A stretch of 53,082 bases of DNA. Source: Acidobacteriota bacterium (GTDB lineage: Bacteria; Acidobacteriota; Vicinamibacteria; Vicinamibacterales; UBA2999). The stretch is from NCBI GenBank assembly GCA_947465645.1, contig CANIBQ010000028.1, positions 1 through 53,082 of the forward strand. The letters run 5' to 3'. The notes under the pieces were generated by a model, which searched no databases, was not told the origin of the DNA, and saw nothing but the letters and a program-made list of their open reading frames with translations. The position numbers were made by a program, and so were the translations under genes. This document shows, piece by piece, positions 15,811-24,330 of the stretch. The first letter of the stretch is position 1; each line of letters begins with the position of its first letter.

Positions 15811-18323
15811 AATCCACGACCGACGGCCAGGCCGTCGCGACACCGTGGCGGCTGTTCGACGGGTACCATCCGCTCGAAGGCAGGTACGACGAAATGCTGT
15901 CGGCGCCGGGCACGCTGCGCCCGCACTGCTACGTCTTCGTGCGGTCGCTCGAGACGCTGGGACAGCAGGAGTTCGCCTCGCGATGGGAGAGCGCGAATCG
16001 CAGCATCCGGGAGAACGGCGTCACCTACAACATCTACGGCGACCCGCAGGGTGTGGATCGGCCGTGGAAGCTGGACATGGTGCCGCTCCTCATCTCTCCA
16101 ACTGAATGGGCGAGCCTCGACACAGCCCTCGTTCAGCGAACCACGCTCCTCAACCTGATCCTCGCCGACCTGTACGGGCCGCAGACACTGCTCGCCGCCG
16201 GCCTGATTCCTCCGTCGCTCGTCTTTTCGAACCCCGCGTTCCTGCGGCCGTGCCACGGCATTCGGGTGCGGCATGACATTCACCTGCACTTCCACGCGGT
16301 GGACCTGGCCCGCTCGCCAGACGGCCGCTGGTGCGTGCTCGCCGACCGCACGCAGGCGCCCTCGGGCGCCGGCTACGCGCTGGAAAACCGGATCGTCCTG
16401 CTGCGCAATCTGCCGGAAGCGTTCCGCGATTGCCAGGTGCACAGGCTGGCCTCGTTCTTTCGCGCCCAGCGCGACACGCTGATGGCGCTGGCGCCGCAGC
16501 CGCACGGCCAGCCGAGGGTCGTGCTCCTGACGCCAGGTCCGCACAACGAGACCTACTTCGAGCATGCGTATCTGGCGCGCTATCTGGGCTTCACGCTGGT
16601 CGAAGGCGGTGATCTCACCGTGCGGGATAGCCGCGTCTTCATCAAGACGCTCGAAGGCCTTCAGCCGGTTGACGTGATCTTCCGCCGGCTCGACGACAGT
16701 TTCTGCGACCCGCTCGAGCTGCGCAGCGACTCGTCCATCGGCGTCTCTGGCCTCGTCGAGGCGGCGCGCGCCGGCAATGTCACGATCGCCAACGCGCTCG
16801 GCTCGGGCGTGATCGAGACGGCCGCCATGATGCCGTTTCTGCCAGGACTCTGCCGGCACCTGCTCGGCGAAGATCTGATGCTGCCGTCGGTGGCGACGCG
16901 GTGGTGCGGACAGCCGTCCGATCTGCAGCACACGCTCGATCATCTTGACCAGCTCGTCGTGAAGCGGGCCTTTCCGGGAGAGGCGCGCGACCCGCTCTTC
17001 GGCAGCCTCCTCAGCGAGCGCGAGAAAACCGTGCTTCGGGCGGAACTGCGAGCCTCGCCGGATCATTTCGTCGCGCAGGAGCAGGTGGCGCTCTCGGCTG
17101 CCCCCGTGTGGCACCAGCATGGACTCGTGCCCCGCCCCGTCGTCTTCAGGGCCTACGTGGCGGCCGCCGGCGACTCGTACGCGGTCATGCCGGGCGGGCT
17201 GACACGCGTGTCGAGCACGCCGGACGCGCCGATCGTGTCGATGCAGCGCGGCGGCGGCAGCAAGGACACGTGGGTGCTGTCGGACGGGCCGGTGAGCGCG
17301 GTCACGCTACTGGCACCGGGCGGATCGCCGACGCGGCCCGAACGCGCCGGCAGCGACCTGCCGAGCCGCGTGGCCGAAAGCCTGTTCTGGCTGGGACGCT
17401 ACGCCGAGCGCGCCGAACATGCCATCCGGCTGCTGCGCAGCGTCGTCGTGCGCATGACGGATCTGGATGCGAGCGATCCGCGCGAGCTGTCGGCGTTGCT
17501 GCAACTGCTGGTCGATCTCGGGATGCTTCCGGCGAGCTTCGCGGAGCCGGTGCCGCGGCGCACGCTCGAAGAGGACTTGCTGTCGTTCATCCTGAAGGAG
17601 CACCCGCCCGCCGCCTTCCGGCAGACGCTGAACGAGGTGCGCCGCATCGCGGCCGTCGTCCGCGATCGGCTGTCGATCGACACCTGGCGGATTCTCAGTC
17701 AGCTCCACCAGGATCTCAGCCTGCGGCACGGCCGCCGCGTGCAGTTCGACACCGTGCTGGCGCACCTGAACCGCATGATCACCGACCTTGCCGCCTTCAG
17801 CGGCATGGAGATGGAGAACATGACGCGCGGCCACGGCTGGCGCTTCCTGGATCTCGGCCGCCGCATCGAGCGGGCGGTGAACGCGACCGGCCTCGTCCGG
17901 CGTGCGCTGGCAGCCGGGCCGTCGGACAACGAGGTACTGGAGCCGCTGCTCGAGATCGCCGACAGCTCGATGACCTACCGCCGCCGTTATTTCGCACGGC
18001 CGCAGTTGTCGCCCGTCCTCGACCTGCTGCTCCTGGACGACACGAACACGCGCGCCGTGGCGTTTCAACTCGCGGCCGTGTCCGAGCACATTCGACACCT
18101 GCCGCGCGACCCCCGGGCCCCCTCGCCGACGCGGGAGGAACAGTTGATCGACCACGCCGCGGCGACGCTGCGCCAGGTGGATCCGCACACGCTCCATCAG
18201 GAGGGCGAAGGGGGCGCGAGTACGGTGACCACGCTCCTCCGCTCGATGGAGGACGATCTGCGTGTCCTGTCGGAAACGATTACCTATTTCTACTTCAGCC
18301 ACGCCGAGGTCCGTGTCAACTGA
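15807..18323 (+). CDS. Fusion of circularly permuted ATP-grasp and alpha-E domains
   Basis: An 838-residue protein joining the two families that the operon also encodes separately. Residues 1-about 500 are a second COG2308-type ATP-grasp (GVTYNIYGDPQGVDRPWKLDMVP, LTPGPHNETYFEHAYLARYLGF, GGGSKDTWVL). Residues about 515-838 are alpha-E (PSRVAESLFWLGRYAERAEHAIRLLR, GHGWRFLDLGRRIERAVNATG). The GSGGYG-like glycine loop seen in the first ATP-grasp is replaced here by LVVKRAFPGEARDPLFG, so the nucleotide or substrate pocket may differ. The gene overlaps the DUF2126 stop by ATGA, and the following transglutaminase begins within its last codons. Presence of both a split and a fused set implies two non-redundant ligases. 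Confidence 0.92.
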   Translation: MKSTTDGQAVATPWRLFDGYHPLEGRYDEMLSAPGTLRPHCYVFVRSLETLGQQEFASRWESANRSIRENGVTYNIYGDPQGVDRPWKLDMVPLLISPTEWASLDTALVQRTTLLNLILADLYGPQTLLAAGLIPPSLVFSNPAFLRPCHGIRVRHDIHLHFHAVDLARSPDGRWCVLADRTQAPSGAGYALENRIVLLRNLPEAFRDCQVHRLASFFRAQRDTLMALAPQPHGQPRVVLLTPGPHNETYFEHAYLARYLGFTLVEGGDLTVRDSRVFIKTLEGLQPVDVIFRRLDDSFCDPLELRSDSSIGVSGLVEAARAGNVTIANALGSGVIETAAMMPFLPGLCRHLLGEDLMLPSVATRWCGQPSDLQHTLDHLDQLVVKRAFPGEARDPLFGSLLSEREKTVLRAELRASPDHFVAQEQVALSAAPVWHQHGLVPRPVVFRAYVAAAGDSYAVMPGGLTRVSSTPDAPIVSMQRGGGSKDTWVLSDGPVSAVTLLAPGGSPTRPERAGSDLPSRVAESLFWLGRYAERAEHAIRLLRSVVVRMTDLDASDPRELSALLQLLVDLGMLPASFAEPVPRRTLEEDLLSFILKEHPPAAFRQTLNEVRRIAAVVRDRLSIDTWRILSQLHQDLSLRHGRRVQFDTVLAHLNRMITDLAAFSGMEMENMTRGHGWRFLDLGRRIERAVNATGLVRRALAAGPSDNEVLEPLLEIADSSMTYRRRYFARPQLSPVLDLLLLDDTNTRAVAFQLAAVSEHIRHLPRDPRAPSPTREEQLIDHAAATLRQVDPHTLHQEGEGGASTVTTLLRSMEDDLRVLSETITYFYFSHAEVRVN

Positions 18324-19218
18324 CGTGCCCGCGGCGGTGCAGTACGAGGTCGTCCACACCACCGAGTACGACTACAGCGAGTCGGTGGCGGTCTCGCATC
18401 ACATGGCGCGACTGAGCCCTCGCATCCTGCCGAATCAGCAACTGCTGGAGTACCACCTGCAGATCGAGCCGACGCCGGCGGTGATGACGACGCATACGGA
18501 CTACTTCGGCAACGCGGCAACATTCTTCGCCATGCAGGGCGCCCACAATCGGCTGACCGTCCGTTCCCGGAGCCGAGTCGCCTTGCAGCCCGCGAGCGTG
18601 CCGTCGCCGTCGGATACCCCACCGTGGGAAGCGGTCGCCGACCGCACGGCGCTGCCACTCGACGCGCTGGAGTTTCTGTTCGACTCGGCGTCGATCCCCG
18701 CGAATGCCGACCTGGCGGCATACGCGCGCGCGGCATTCCCGGCCGGCCGGCCGTTGCTCGAGGCGGTCCTCGAGCTGACGGGGCGCATCTACGAAGACTT
18801 CACCTTCGATCCGGAAGCGACGACGGTGGCCACGCCGCTGGCGGAGGTCTTCTCGTCGCGGCGCGGGGTGTGCCAGGACTTTGCGCGGCTGGAGATCGCC
18901 TGCCTGCGATCGCTCGGGCTGCCGGCGAGGTACGTCAGCGGGTATCTCGAGACGCTGCCGCCGCCCGACGGCACACGACTCGTGGGCGCCGACGCGTCAC
19001 ACGCGTGGACGGCGTTCTATTGTCCCGGTGCTGGCTGGATTCACGTGGACCCCACCAACAACATGCTGCCGTCGCTCAGGCACGTCACCGTGGGCTGGGG
19101 CCGCGACTACCACGACGTCAGTCCGATCCACGGCGTGATCCTCGGCGGCGGCAGGCACACGCTGCGCGTCAACGTGGATGTGATCAGGCTCGCGGAGACG
19201 GTTCCATCACCGGCGTGA
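18313..19218 (+). CDS. Transglutaminase-like cysteine peptidase/transferase (COG1305)
   Basis: Last gene of the operon, about 301 residues. GTG at 18313 overlaps the preceding stop by 11 bases; GTG at 18325 is an alternative, while the more upstream ATG at 18262 adds residues outside the family pattern. The N-terminal domain reads YEVVHTTEYDYSESVAVSHHMARLSPR. The core has a complete predicted triad: C187 in RRGVCQDFARLEI, H230 in ADASHAWTAFY, D246 in WIHVDPTNN. No signal peptide, so it probably acts in the cytoplasm with the ATP-grasp and alpha-E proteins. By analogy with other COG1305 proteins it could hydrolyse or transfer amide bonds made by the ligases. Its 3' end overlaps that of the convergent gene by 35 bases. 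Confidence 0.9.
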   Translation: MSTDVPAAVQYEVVHTTEYDYSESVAVSHHMARLSPRILPNQQLLEYHLQIEPTPAVMTTHTDYFGNAATFFAMQGAHNRLTVRSRSRVALQPASVPSPSDTPPWEAVADRTALPLDALEFLFDSASIPANADLAAYARAAFPAGRPLLEAVLELTGRIYEDFTFDPEATTVATPLAEVFSSRRGVCQDFARLEIACLRSLGLPARYVSGYLETLPPPDGTRLVGADASHAWTAFYCPGAGWIHVDPTNNMLPSLRHVTVGWGRDYHDVSPIHGVILGGGRHTLRVNVDVIRLAETVPSPA

Positions 19219-20017
19219 CCTCGTCGGTCCAGACCGCAAAACTCGCCAGGGTGTTGGGACCGAAGGTGTTGGTGATGGCCACATCCGTCGCGTCGCGTCC
19301 ACGCGCGATCAGCACGCGGCCGATCCGCGGCACGTTGTTGCGCGGGTCGAACGTGTGCCATTGCCCGCCGATATACGCCTCGAACCAGGCGGCGAAGTCC
19401 ATCGGTCCATAGGGCGGCGGCATGCCGATATCGCCAAGGTAGCCGGTGCAGTAGCGGGCCGGAATATTCATGCAGCGACAGAAGGCGACCGCGAGGTGCG
19501 CATAGTCGCGGCACACGCCTTTGCGTTCCTGAAACGCCTCCCAGGCGGTTCTCGTGGGCCGCGCATCCTGGTAGCTGAAGACGATGTGGCGGTGCACGTA
19601 GTCGCAGATGGCCTGGACGCGGGCGGCGCCGGCAGGCGACGCGCCGAACAGGTCCCAGGCGGCGACCGTCAGCCGATCGGTCTCGCAATACCGGCTTCCC
19701 AGAAGGAAGACGATGGTGTCCGCGGGAAGATCCTGCACCGGAGTCTGGTACGGCGCGAGGGCGATCGGATCGGGCTGGCCTGTGTCGTTGAGCACACCGG
19801 TCGCTGACAATCGCAGGCGGCCTGCGGGCGCCACGATGCGGGTGCACCAGTTGCCAAAGCCGTCTCTATAGGGTGTCGTCTGGACGTACGGCTCCGCGCG
19901 CATCAGGTCGGGCACGACGATGTCCCCGGCGCGCGTGTGATGGATGTTCAGCATCAACACCATCGGCGTCGGCTGCGGACAGTCGTAAATCAGCTCGTAC
20001 CCAACGCGGATCTGCAT
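19184..20017 (-). CDS. Transglutaminase-like protein with apparent loss of the catalytic His
   Basis: A 277-residue COG1305-type protein convergent with the operon. ATG 20017 begins the family N-terminus MQIRVGYELIYDCPQPTPMV; residues upstream are out of pattern. C169 is present in KGVCRDYAHLAVAFCR and D224 in WHTFDPRNN. At the usual His position the sequence reads GPMDFAAWFEAY, giving A209 where D-x-His-A-W is expected. Some relatives may also carry small residues here, so this may be a subfamily trait. The last residues contain RIGRVLIARGRDATDVAITNTFG, a block typical of this group. Tail-to-tail overlap of 35 bases with the operon's last gene suggests a long-standing association, and the protein may be a regulatory or non-catalytic partner. 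Confidence 0.86.
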   Translation of the reverse strand: MQIRVGYELIYDCPQPTPMVLMLNIHHTRAGDIVVPDLMRAEPYVQTTPYRDGFGNWCTRIVAPAGRLRLSATGVLNDTGQPDPIALAPYQTPVQDLPADTIVFLLGSRYCETDRLTVAAWDLFGASPAGAARVQAICDYVHRHIVFSYQDARPTRTAWEAFQERKGVCRDYAHLAVAFCRCMNIPARYCTGYLGDIGMPPPYGPMDFAAWFEAYIGGQWHTFDPRNNVPRIGRVLIARGRDATDVAITNTFGPNTLASFAVWTDEVTPVMEPSPRA

Positions 20018-20149
20018 GGTGGCCAGGCAGACCAGTGTGGCATGACCGGACCCCCGCCTGTTCAGACAGATTTGTTGCGACGGCCCAGCCCGCCGTTCGC
20101 CACGCTTCTCGATGTCAGCCGTCTCCGAGGCCGCGAGAACGCCTTCCAT

Positions 20150-20226
20150 GCGGACGTAGTGTCCGCCTTCAGGCGGACGTAGTGTCCGCCTTCAGGCGGA
20201 CCGCGTGAGTCCGGCTAAAGCCGGAC
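20150..20226. repeat. REP-like palindromic element cluster (three hairpins)
   Basis: A 23-base unit beginning gcggacgtagtgtccgcctt occurs twice in tandem (20150-20172, 20173-20195). Each generates a hairpin gtccgcc-ttca-ggcggac (20161-20178 and 20184-20201). A third hairpin, gtccggc-taaa-gccggac, follows at 20209-20226. It lies between the starts of the transglutaminase (minus, 20017) and the DCC gene stop (20255). Loops TTCA and TAAA recur in the other palindromes of this window although stem sequences differ. Confidence 0.8.
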
Positions 20227-20254
20227 ACCACGTACGGATGAAAAACGTTCCAGG

Positions 20255-20686
20255 CTAGGAGAGTGAATCGATAAACCGGCTTCTGACTTCGGGCTTCGGC
20301 ATCAGGCACTGCTCGTGCCGACCGAACACGCGGTAGCGGTGCCTGGCAACCACGTCGTAAAGGGAGTCCAACACTGAAGTCGGGAGAAGGCCGAGCACTG
20401 CTCCCGCTTTCCATGGCCAGCCGAGCCTGGCCATCACGAACAATGCGGCGCGGCTCTTGGCGAGCAACCTCGGCGCTGCCCCTCGATAGTTCGCCACCAC
20501 ATACATCGTCGTCAGGACGTCGGCGTTGCCGCCGAACGGCGTCAATGCCGCGCGGGCGGCGGGGCTTTGCAGCGCGGCGAAATCGAACTCACGGCTGTCC
20601 CGCCTGAGGACGAACCGTATCAGCCCGTCGCACATCCCGCAGACGCCGTCGTAGAGCAAGAGGTGGTCACCGTGTGGAGCCGGCAT
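20255..20686 (-). CDS. DCC-family thiol-disulfide oxidoreductase-like protein (DUF393)
   Basis: A 143-residue protein with the family-defining N-terminal motif LLYDGVCGMCDGLIRFVLRRD (Asp then Cys-x2-Cys), followed by FDFAALQSPAARAAL and the C-terminal block DVVARHRYRVFGRHEQC. DCC proteins are thought to be redox-active thioredoxin-like proteins, though the substrate is generally unknown. ATG 20686 leaves ten residues before YDGVCG, which matches relatives; a GTG at 20728 would add 14 residues. It is flanked on both sides by palindromic element clusters, so it is probably transcribed alone. Confidence 0.85.
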   Translation of the reverse strand: MPAPHGDHLLLYDGVCGMCDGLIRFVLRRDSREFDFAALQSPAARAALTPFGGNADVLTTMYVVANYRGAAPRLLAKSRAALFVMARLGWPWKAGAVLGLLPTSVLDSLYDVVARHRYRVFGRHEQCLMPKPEVRSRFIDSLS

Positions 20687-20751
20687 GCTGATGCTGCCAT
20701 GTTCACCGAAAACGGACGATTCGTCCACAGACCTGCCGCCCCACCCTGAAC

Positions 20752-20816
20752 GCGCACCCTGAAGGGTGCGCGCTACAGGCGCTCATCACCAGTAGCGCGT
20801 GGCCTTCAGGCCACGC
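20752..20816. repeat. Paired palindromic element (two hairpins in inverted arrangement)
   Basis: Hairpin gcgcaccc-tgaa-gggtgcgc (20752-20771) and hairpin gcgtggcc-ttca-ggccacgc (20797-20816) flank a short spacer. The spacer starts GCTAC and ends GTAGC, so the whole unit can also fold as one larger inverted structure. The loops TGAA and TTCA are reverse complements, i.e. the two hairpins are the same element class in opposite orientations. It lies directly behind the stop of the lipoprotein gene and upstream of the DCC gene. Confidence 0.75.
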
Positions 20817-20821
20817 GTCAA

Positions 20822-22291
20822 CTATCGCTGGAATTCGATGTAGTGGGCCGAGCGGCCGGTCATGAAGAAGCGGGCCCGCTGCCCGGCCTGCCTGTCGGTG
20901 CCGCTGCCGGCCTCGAGACCCGCCACCTGCGGATACCACTCGCCGCCGTTCAGGATCTTCTGGGGGGCGCTCCATCCGCTCGGATCGTCGAGGACGTCCG
21001 AGTACGACACGTAGATGCCGTCGGTGTTGTAGCTCTCGTTCTTCGCGCGATTGAGCAGCATGACGTAGCGCTCGAGATACGTGTTCCAGTGGATCGATGG
21101 TCCCCAGAACGCGTCCACCGCGCCATCCGCATCGTGCCACGGCTTCGACACCGGCACGATCGACGTACCCGAGGGATACTCCCAACCCCGTTCGCCCTGC
21201 GAACCGGGTATCCATGCGCCGCCCTGCGAGACCGTCATCTTCCCCACCGGCGCGTCCCGGTCGGCCCAGGCCATGCGGGCGACCGCCACGCCCTGCATCG
21301 AGCGCTCCCGCGAGTACTGGCTGAAGAACAGGAACAGGTTCTGCCCATCGCGGTCGAGCATGCCGCTGACGTCGCCCACGCCGCCAATCACGTATCGATT
21401 CACTGACCCGCAAGCCTGGCTGCCGGGCGGCGCCTCGAGCACGATGCCGAGGTTCTCCCACGTGAGGCCGCGATCGAGTGACCTGGCGGCCCCCACACGC
21501 GGGATGGACCGATCCGGACGCCCGCAGACATCGGCGGGCACCTCATGGTGGTAGTAGCCGTACCACGCACCGCTCTCATCGGGAATCACGCTCTCGATCC
21601 AGATGCCGTGGCCGGGGTGCGGATCGAACGCGACGTCGGCGATCCGCTGCATGCTGTCGAGACTCGCGCCGGCCAGCAGCGCCGGCACACCGCCCCACGA
21701 AGCAAACGCAGAGAGTCTCGGCACACCGTCGCCTCCATCCCACGCGAGCGGCACATTCGAATCGACAGATCCCGGCATGACGATCCGCGGGGCGGCCACG
21801 AGTCGGGCCGAGGGCGAGCCGCTGGCTGCCAGCCCGACAATGCGCGCGTCAGGCGCCGCCGCATCGCTCGACCCGACGGGATCGTTGGTGACGAACTCGG
21901 TCTGGATGCGGATCGCGCCGAACGCCGCACTGCCGACGGTGACGCGCAGCGGCGCCGACTTCGCGCTCTCGACCACCAGGCCATCGGCGACGAAGGACGC
22001 CAGCTCGAGCGTGTGACTGCCGGCGGAGAGCGCCGGCAGCGGGGCGCTGCACGAAAAGCCGGCCTGCGCTGCCGCCGTACATGAAGCACCGGTGAGCTCT
22101 GATCGCACGCCATCGACGTATACGGCATACCGGAGCGACGCCACCTCGGTCCCGTCCGCGGCCGCCTGATCCCAGCCAATCCGCTCGCGGCCCGTAATGC
22201 TGTCGCCCGGTGGCGCGGCCGGTGACGGCTTCTTGCTGCACGCGGCGATGACGAGGCAGCAGGCAAGCACCACGAGAGGGCGGCGAATCAT
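20822..22291 (-). CDS. Lipoprotein with FN3-like domain and glycosidase/sialidase-like propeller
   Basis: A 489-residue predicted lipoprotein: MIRRPLVVLACCLVIAACSKK has a lipobox IAAC. The frame stays open far upstream, but ATG 22291 is set by the signal peptide. Residues about 30-130 look like a fibronectin-III-like module (ASLRYAVYVDGVRSELTGASC, LSAGSHTLELASFVADG). The remainder has features of a five-bladed glycosidase or sialidase-like propeller: SLDRGLTWENLGIVLEAPP (Asp-box-like), GVGDVSGMLDRDGQNLFLFFSQY, FWGPSIHWNTYLERYVMLLNRA, IYVSYSDVLDDPSGW. No catalytic residues can be assigned. It is divergent from a PQQ sugar dehydrogenase with 18 bases between starts, suggesting a shared control region and a carbohydrate-related role. 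Confidence 0.75.
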   Translation of the reverse strand: MIRRPLVVLACCLVIAACSKKPSPAAPPGDSITGRERIGWDQAAADGTEVASLRYAVYVDGVRSELTGASCTAAAQAGFSCSAPLPALSAGSHTLELASFVADGLVVESAKSAPLRVTVGSAAFGAIRIQTEFVTNDPVGSSDAAAPDARIVGLAASGSPSARLVAAPRIVMPGSVDSNVPLAWDGGDGVPRLSAFASWGGVPALLAGASLDSMQRIADVAFDPHPGHGIWIESVIPDESGAWYGYYHHEVPADVCGRPDRSIPRVGAARSLDRGLTWENLGIVLEAPPGSQACGSVNRYVIGGVGDVSGMLDRDGQNLFLFFSQYSRERSMQGVAVARMAWADRDAPVGKMTVSQGGAWIPGSQGERGWEYPSGTSIVPVSKPWHDADGAVDAFWGPSIHWNTYLERYVMLLNRAKNESYNTDGIYVSYSDVLDDPSGWSAPQKILNGGEWYPQVAGLEAGSGTDRQAGQRARFFMTGRSAHYIEFQR

Positions 22292-22309
22292 GAATGGTAC
22301 GATACGCGG

Positions 22310-23569
22310 GTGACGGTGATTCGCGCCAGCCTCTGCACGATTCTCGCGCTGCTCGCCATGGCCGCCGAGGCGGGGGCGCAACTGCGCACCCGCGTCCATG
22401 CGTCGGGGTTCGCCACACCCATCGCGTTCATCCAGGATCCGGCCGACCGCTCGCTCCAGTACGTGGTCGAGCAGGGCGGGCGCATCCGGATCATCCGCAA
22501 CGGGACCGTCCAGGCGAGCGACTTCCTGAACCTCACCTCTTTCGTGCGCTCGGGCGGCGAACAGGGGCTGCTCGGGATGGCGTTCGCGCCGGACTTCGCC
22601 GCGAGCGGCCGGTTCTACGTGAACTTCACCAACACGTCCGGCGACACGGTAGTCTCGCGGTTCCGCCGCGCCAGCGATGGACTGGTGGCCGATCCCTCGT
22701 CGCGGTTCGACCTGCGATGGGCCGGCGTCGGCGCGCCCGCGGTCATCGCCCAGCCGTTTGCCAATCACAATGGCGGGCATCTCGCGTTCGGGCCGGACGG
22801 TTTTCTCTATGTCGGCCTCGGCGACGGCGGCTCCGCCAACGATCCCCAGCATCGCGCGCAGAACCCGGCGGAGCTGCTCGGCAAGATGCTGCGCATCGAC
22901 GTCAACGTTCCGCTGACACACGCCATCGGCTACACCGTGCCCGCCGACAACCCCTTCATTGGACGCGCGCCGGCGAATACGCGGCCCGAAATCTGGAGCT
23001 TCGGGCTGCGGAATCCATGGCGATACAGCTTCGATGATCCCGCGCGCGGGGGAACCGGCGCCCTGCTCGTCGCCGACGTCGGCCAGAACGCATTCGAAGA
23101 AATCAACTACGAGCCGCGCGGGCGCGGCGGCAGGAACTACGGCTGGCGCAACCGCGAGGGCGCGCACAACAACGTGGGATCGCTGCCGCCGGCGTTTCAG
23201 CCGCTGACCGACCCGGTCCACGAGTACAACCGCTCGGCCGGGCAGTCGATCACGGGAGGAATCGTGTATCGCGGCAGCGCGCTGCCGGCCGCGTTCCGCG
23301 GCCGGTATTTCTTTGCCGACTTCGTGTCCGCGCGCGTCTGGTCGATGGCGCTGGTAATCGACGCCGCCGGCGAGGCGCAGGCATCGGACGTTCGCGACCA
23401 CACGGCCGAACTCGCCGTGTCCGGCGCGCTGGGCAACATCAGCTCGTTCGGCGTGGATAGCGACGGCGAGCTTTACCTCGCCAGCTATTCGAGGGGCACG
23501 ATTCTCAAGGTCGTGCCCGCGACGGCTGGCCCGGCCGCGCCGTCCAACCTCAGAATCATCCGGCCGTAG
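22310..23569 (+). CDS. PQQ-dependent sugar dehydrogenase (Asd/YliI type)
   Basis: A 419-residue exported soluble quinoprotein with signal peptide (MTVIRASLCTILALLAMAAEAGAQ). Family blocks are GFATPIAFIQDPAD, QYVVEQGGRIRII, GEQGLLGMAFAPDF, NHNGGHLAFGPDGFLYVGLGDGGSANDPQHRAQN, LLGKMLRIDV, PEIWSFGLRNPWRYSFD, DVGQNAFEEINYEPRG and the closing GRYFFADFVSARVW. The His of NHNGGHLAFG and the Gly/Asp-rich calcium and PQQ loops are present. It oxidises an aldose or similar sugar in the periplasm, passing electrons to the respiratory chain; the exact sugar cannot be read. Starts at GTG 22310. No PQQ biosynthesis genes are in the window. Confidence 0.9.
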   Translation: MTVIRASLCTILALLAMAAEAGAQLRTRVHASGFATPIAFIQDPADRSLQYVVEQGGRIRIIRNGTVQASDFLNLTSFVRSGGEQGLLGMAFAPDFAASGRFYVNFTNTSGDTVVSRFRRASDGLVADPSSRFDLRWAGVGAPAVIAQPFANHNGGHLAFGPDGFLYVGLGDGGSANDPQHRAQNPAELLGKMLRIDVNVPLTHAIGYTVPADNPFIGRAPANTRPEIWSFGLRNPWRYSFDDPARGGTGALLVADVGQNAFEEINYEPRGRGGRNYGWRNREGAHNNVGSLPPAFQPLTDPVHEYNRSAGQSITGGIVYRGSALPAAFRGRYFFADFVSARVWSMALVIDAAGEAQASDVRDHTAELAVSGALGNISSFGVDSDGELYLASYSRGTILKVVPATAGPAAPSNLRIIRP

Positions 23570-23592
23570 TATCCGTGCCTTCGGGTAGCGAG

Positions 23593-24330
23593 TCAGCGGG
23601 CCTGTGCGGAGCCGGCGCGGGCGAGCAGCGCCACTCCCCCAGCCACAAGCGCGAGCGACACGAGGTGCGCCACCGTCAGCGGACCAAGGACGCGCACGTT
23701 GACGCGAATGAACTCGATGGCGAATCGAATCGCACCCGCCATCACCAGGTAGCGCCCGAGGACGACGGCATCGGGCAGGCCGCGGCGCCGCCATCGCAGC
23801 AGCGCCCAGGCGAGGATCGCCAGCGCCGCCGCCTCGTACAACTGCGTCGGGTGCACCGCGACCGTGGTGGGCGGCAAGCCCTCGGGAAACGCCACGGCCC
23901 AGGGCAGATCGCTCGGCCGGCCGTAGTCATCGCCGACCAGGAAGCATCCGATGCGGCCGATGGCGTGCCCCGCAGCGAGGGCGGGGGTGGCCGCGGCGAG
24001 CGTTGCGACGACCGGCAGACCTCGACGGCGCATCACCCAGAGGCCCCCGCCGACGCCGCCGAGCAGTCCGCCGAACCAGCTCATGCCGCCGCGGCTGAGG
24101 AGCAGCGACAGCAGCGGGCCCTCGCCCGCATGCTCCGCGGTCCAGAGGAGCTTGGCGCCCGCGAGCCCGCCGAGCACGCCGGCGACGGCCGCGTCGGTCG
24201 CCGACTCCGGCAGCCCGCTGCGCCCGAGCTCACGCCGAAACAGCCACAGGCCGACGAGGGCGCCGATCGCCACCATCGCCCCGAAACTGGTGACCTCGAA
24301 GTCACCGATACGAAACAAGATCGGATACAC
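23593..24330 (-). CDS. lgt: Prolipoprotein diacylglyceryl transferase
   Basis: A 245-residue inner-membrane enzyme that transfers diacylglycerol from phosphatidylglycerol to the lipobox Cys of preprolipoproteins. Evidence: several TM helices, the signature HAIGRIGCFLVGDDYGRPSDLPWAVAFP, HPTQLYEA and the C-terminal RFAIEFIRVN. In the signature GRxGCFxxGxxYG the commonly conserved Asn (GRxGNFxN) is replaced by Cys and Gly; these changes are seen in other Lgt-like proteins, so activity is likely but not certain. Convergent with the PQQ dehydrogenase. The lipoprotein at 20822 is a natural client. ATG start at 24330. Confidence 0.9.
   Translation of the reverse strand: MYPILFRIGDFEVTSFGAMVAIGALVGLWLFRRELGRSGLPESATDAAVAGVLGGLAGAKLLWTAEHAGEGPLLSLLLSRGGMSWFGGLLGGVGGGLWVMRRRGLPVVATLAAATPALAAGHAIGRIGCFLVGDDYGRPSDLPWAVAFPEGLPPTTVAVHPTQLYEAAALAILAWALLRWRRRGLPDAVVLGRYLVMAGAIRFAIEFIRVNVRVLGPLTVAHLVSLALVAGGVALLARAGSAQAR

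Noticed and set aside
22292..23794. Upstream extension of the lipoprotein frame (20822) by about 500 codons
   Set aside because: The extension runs antisense to the PQQ dehydrogenase and has no family pattern, whereas ATG 22291 starts a perfect lipoprotein signal.
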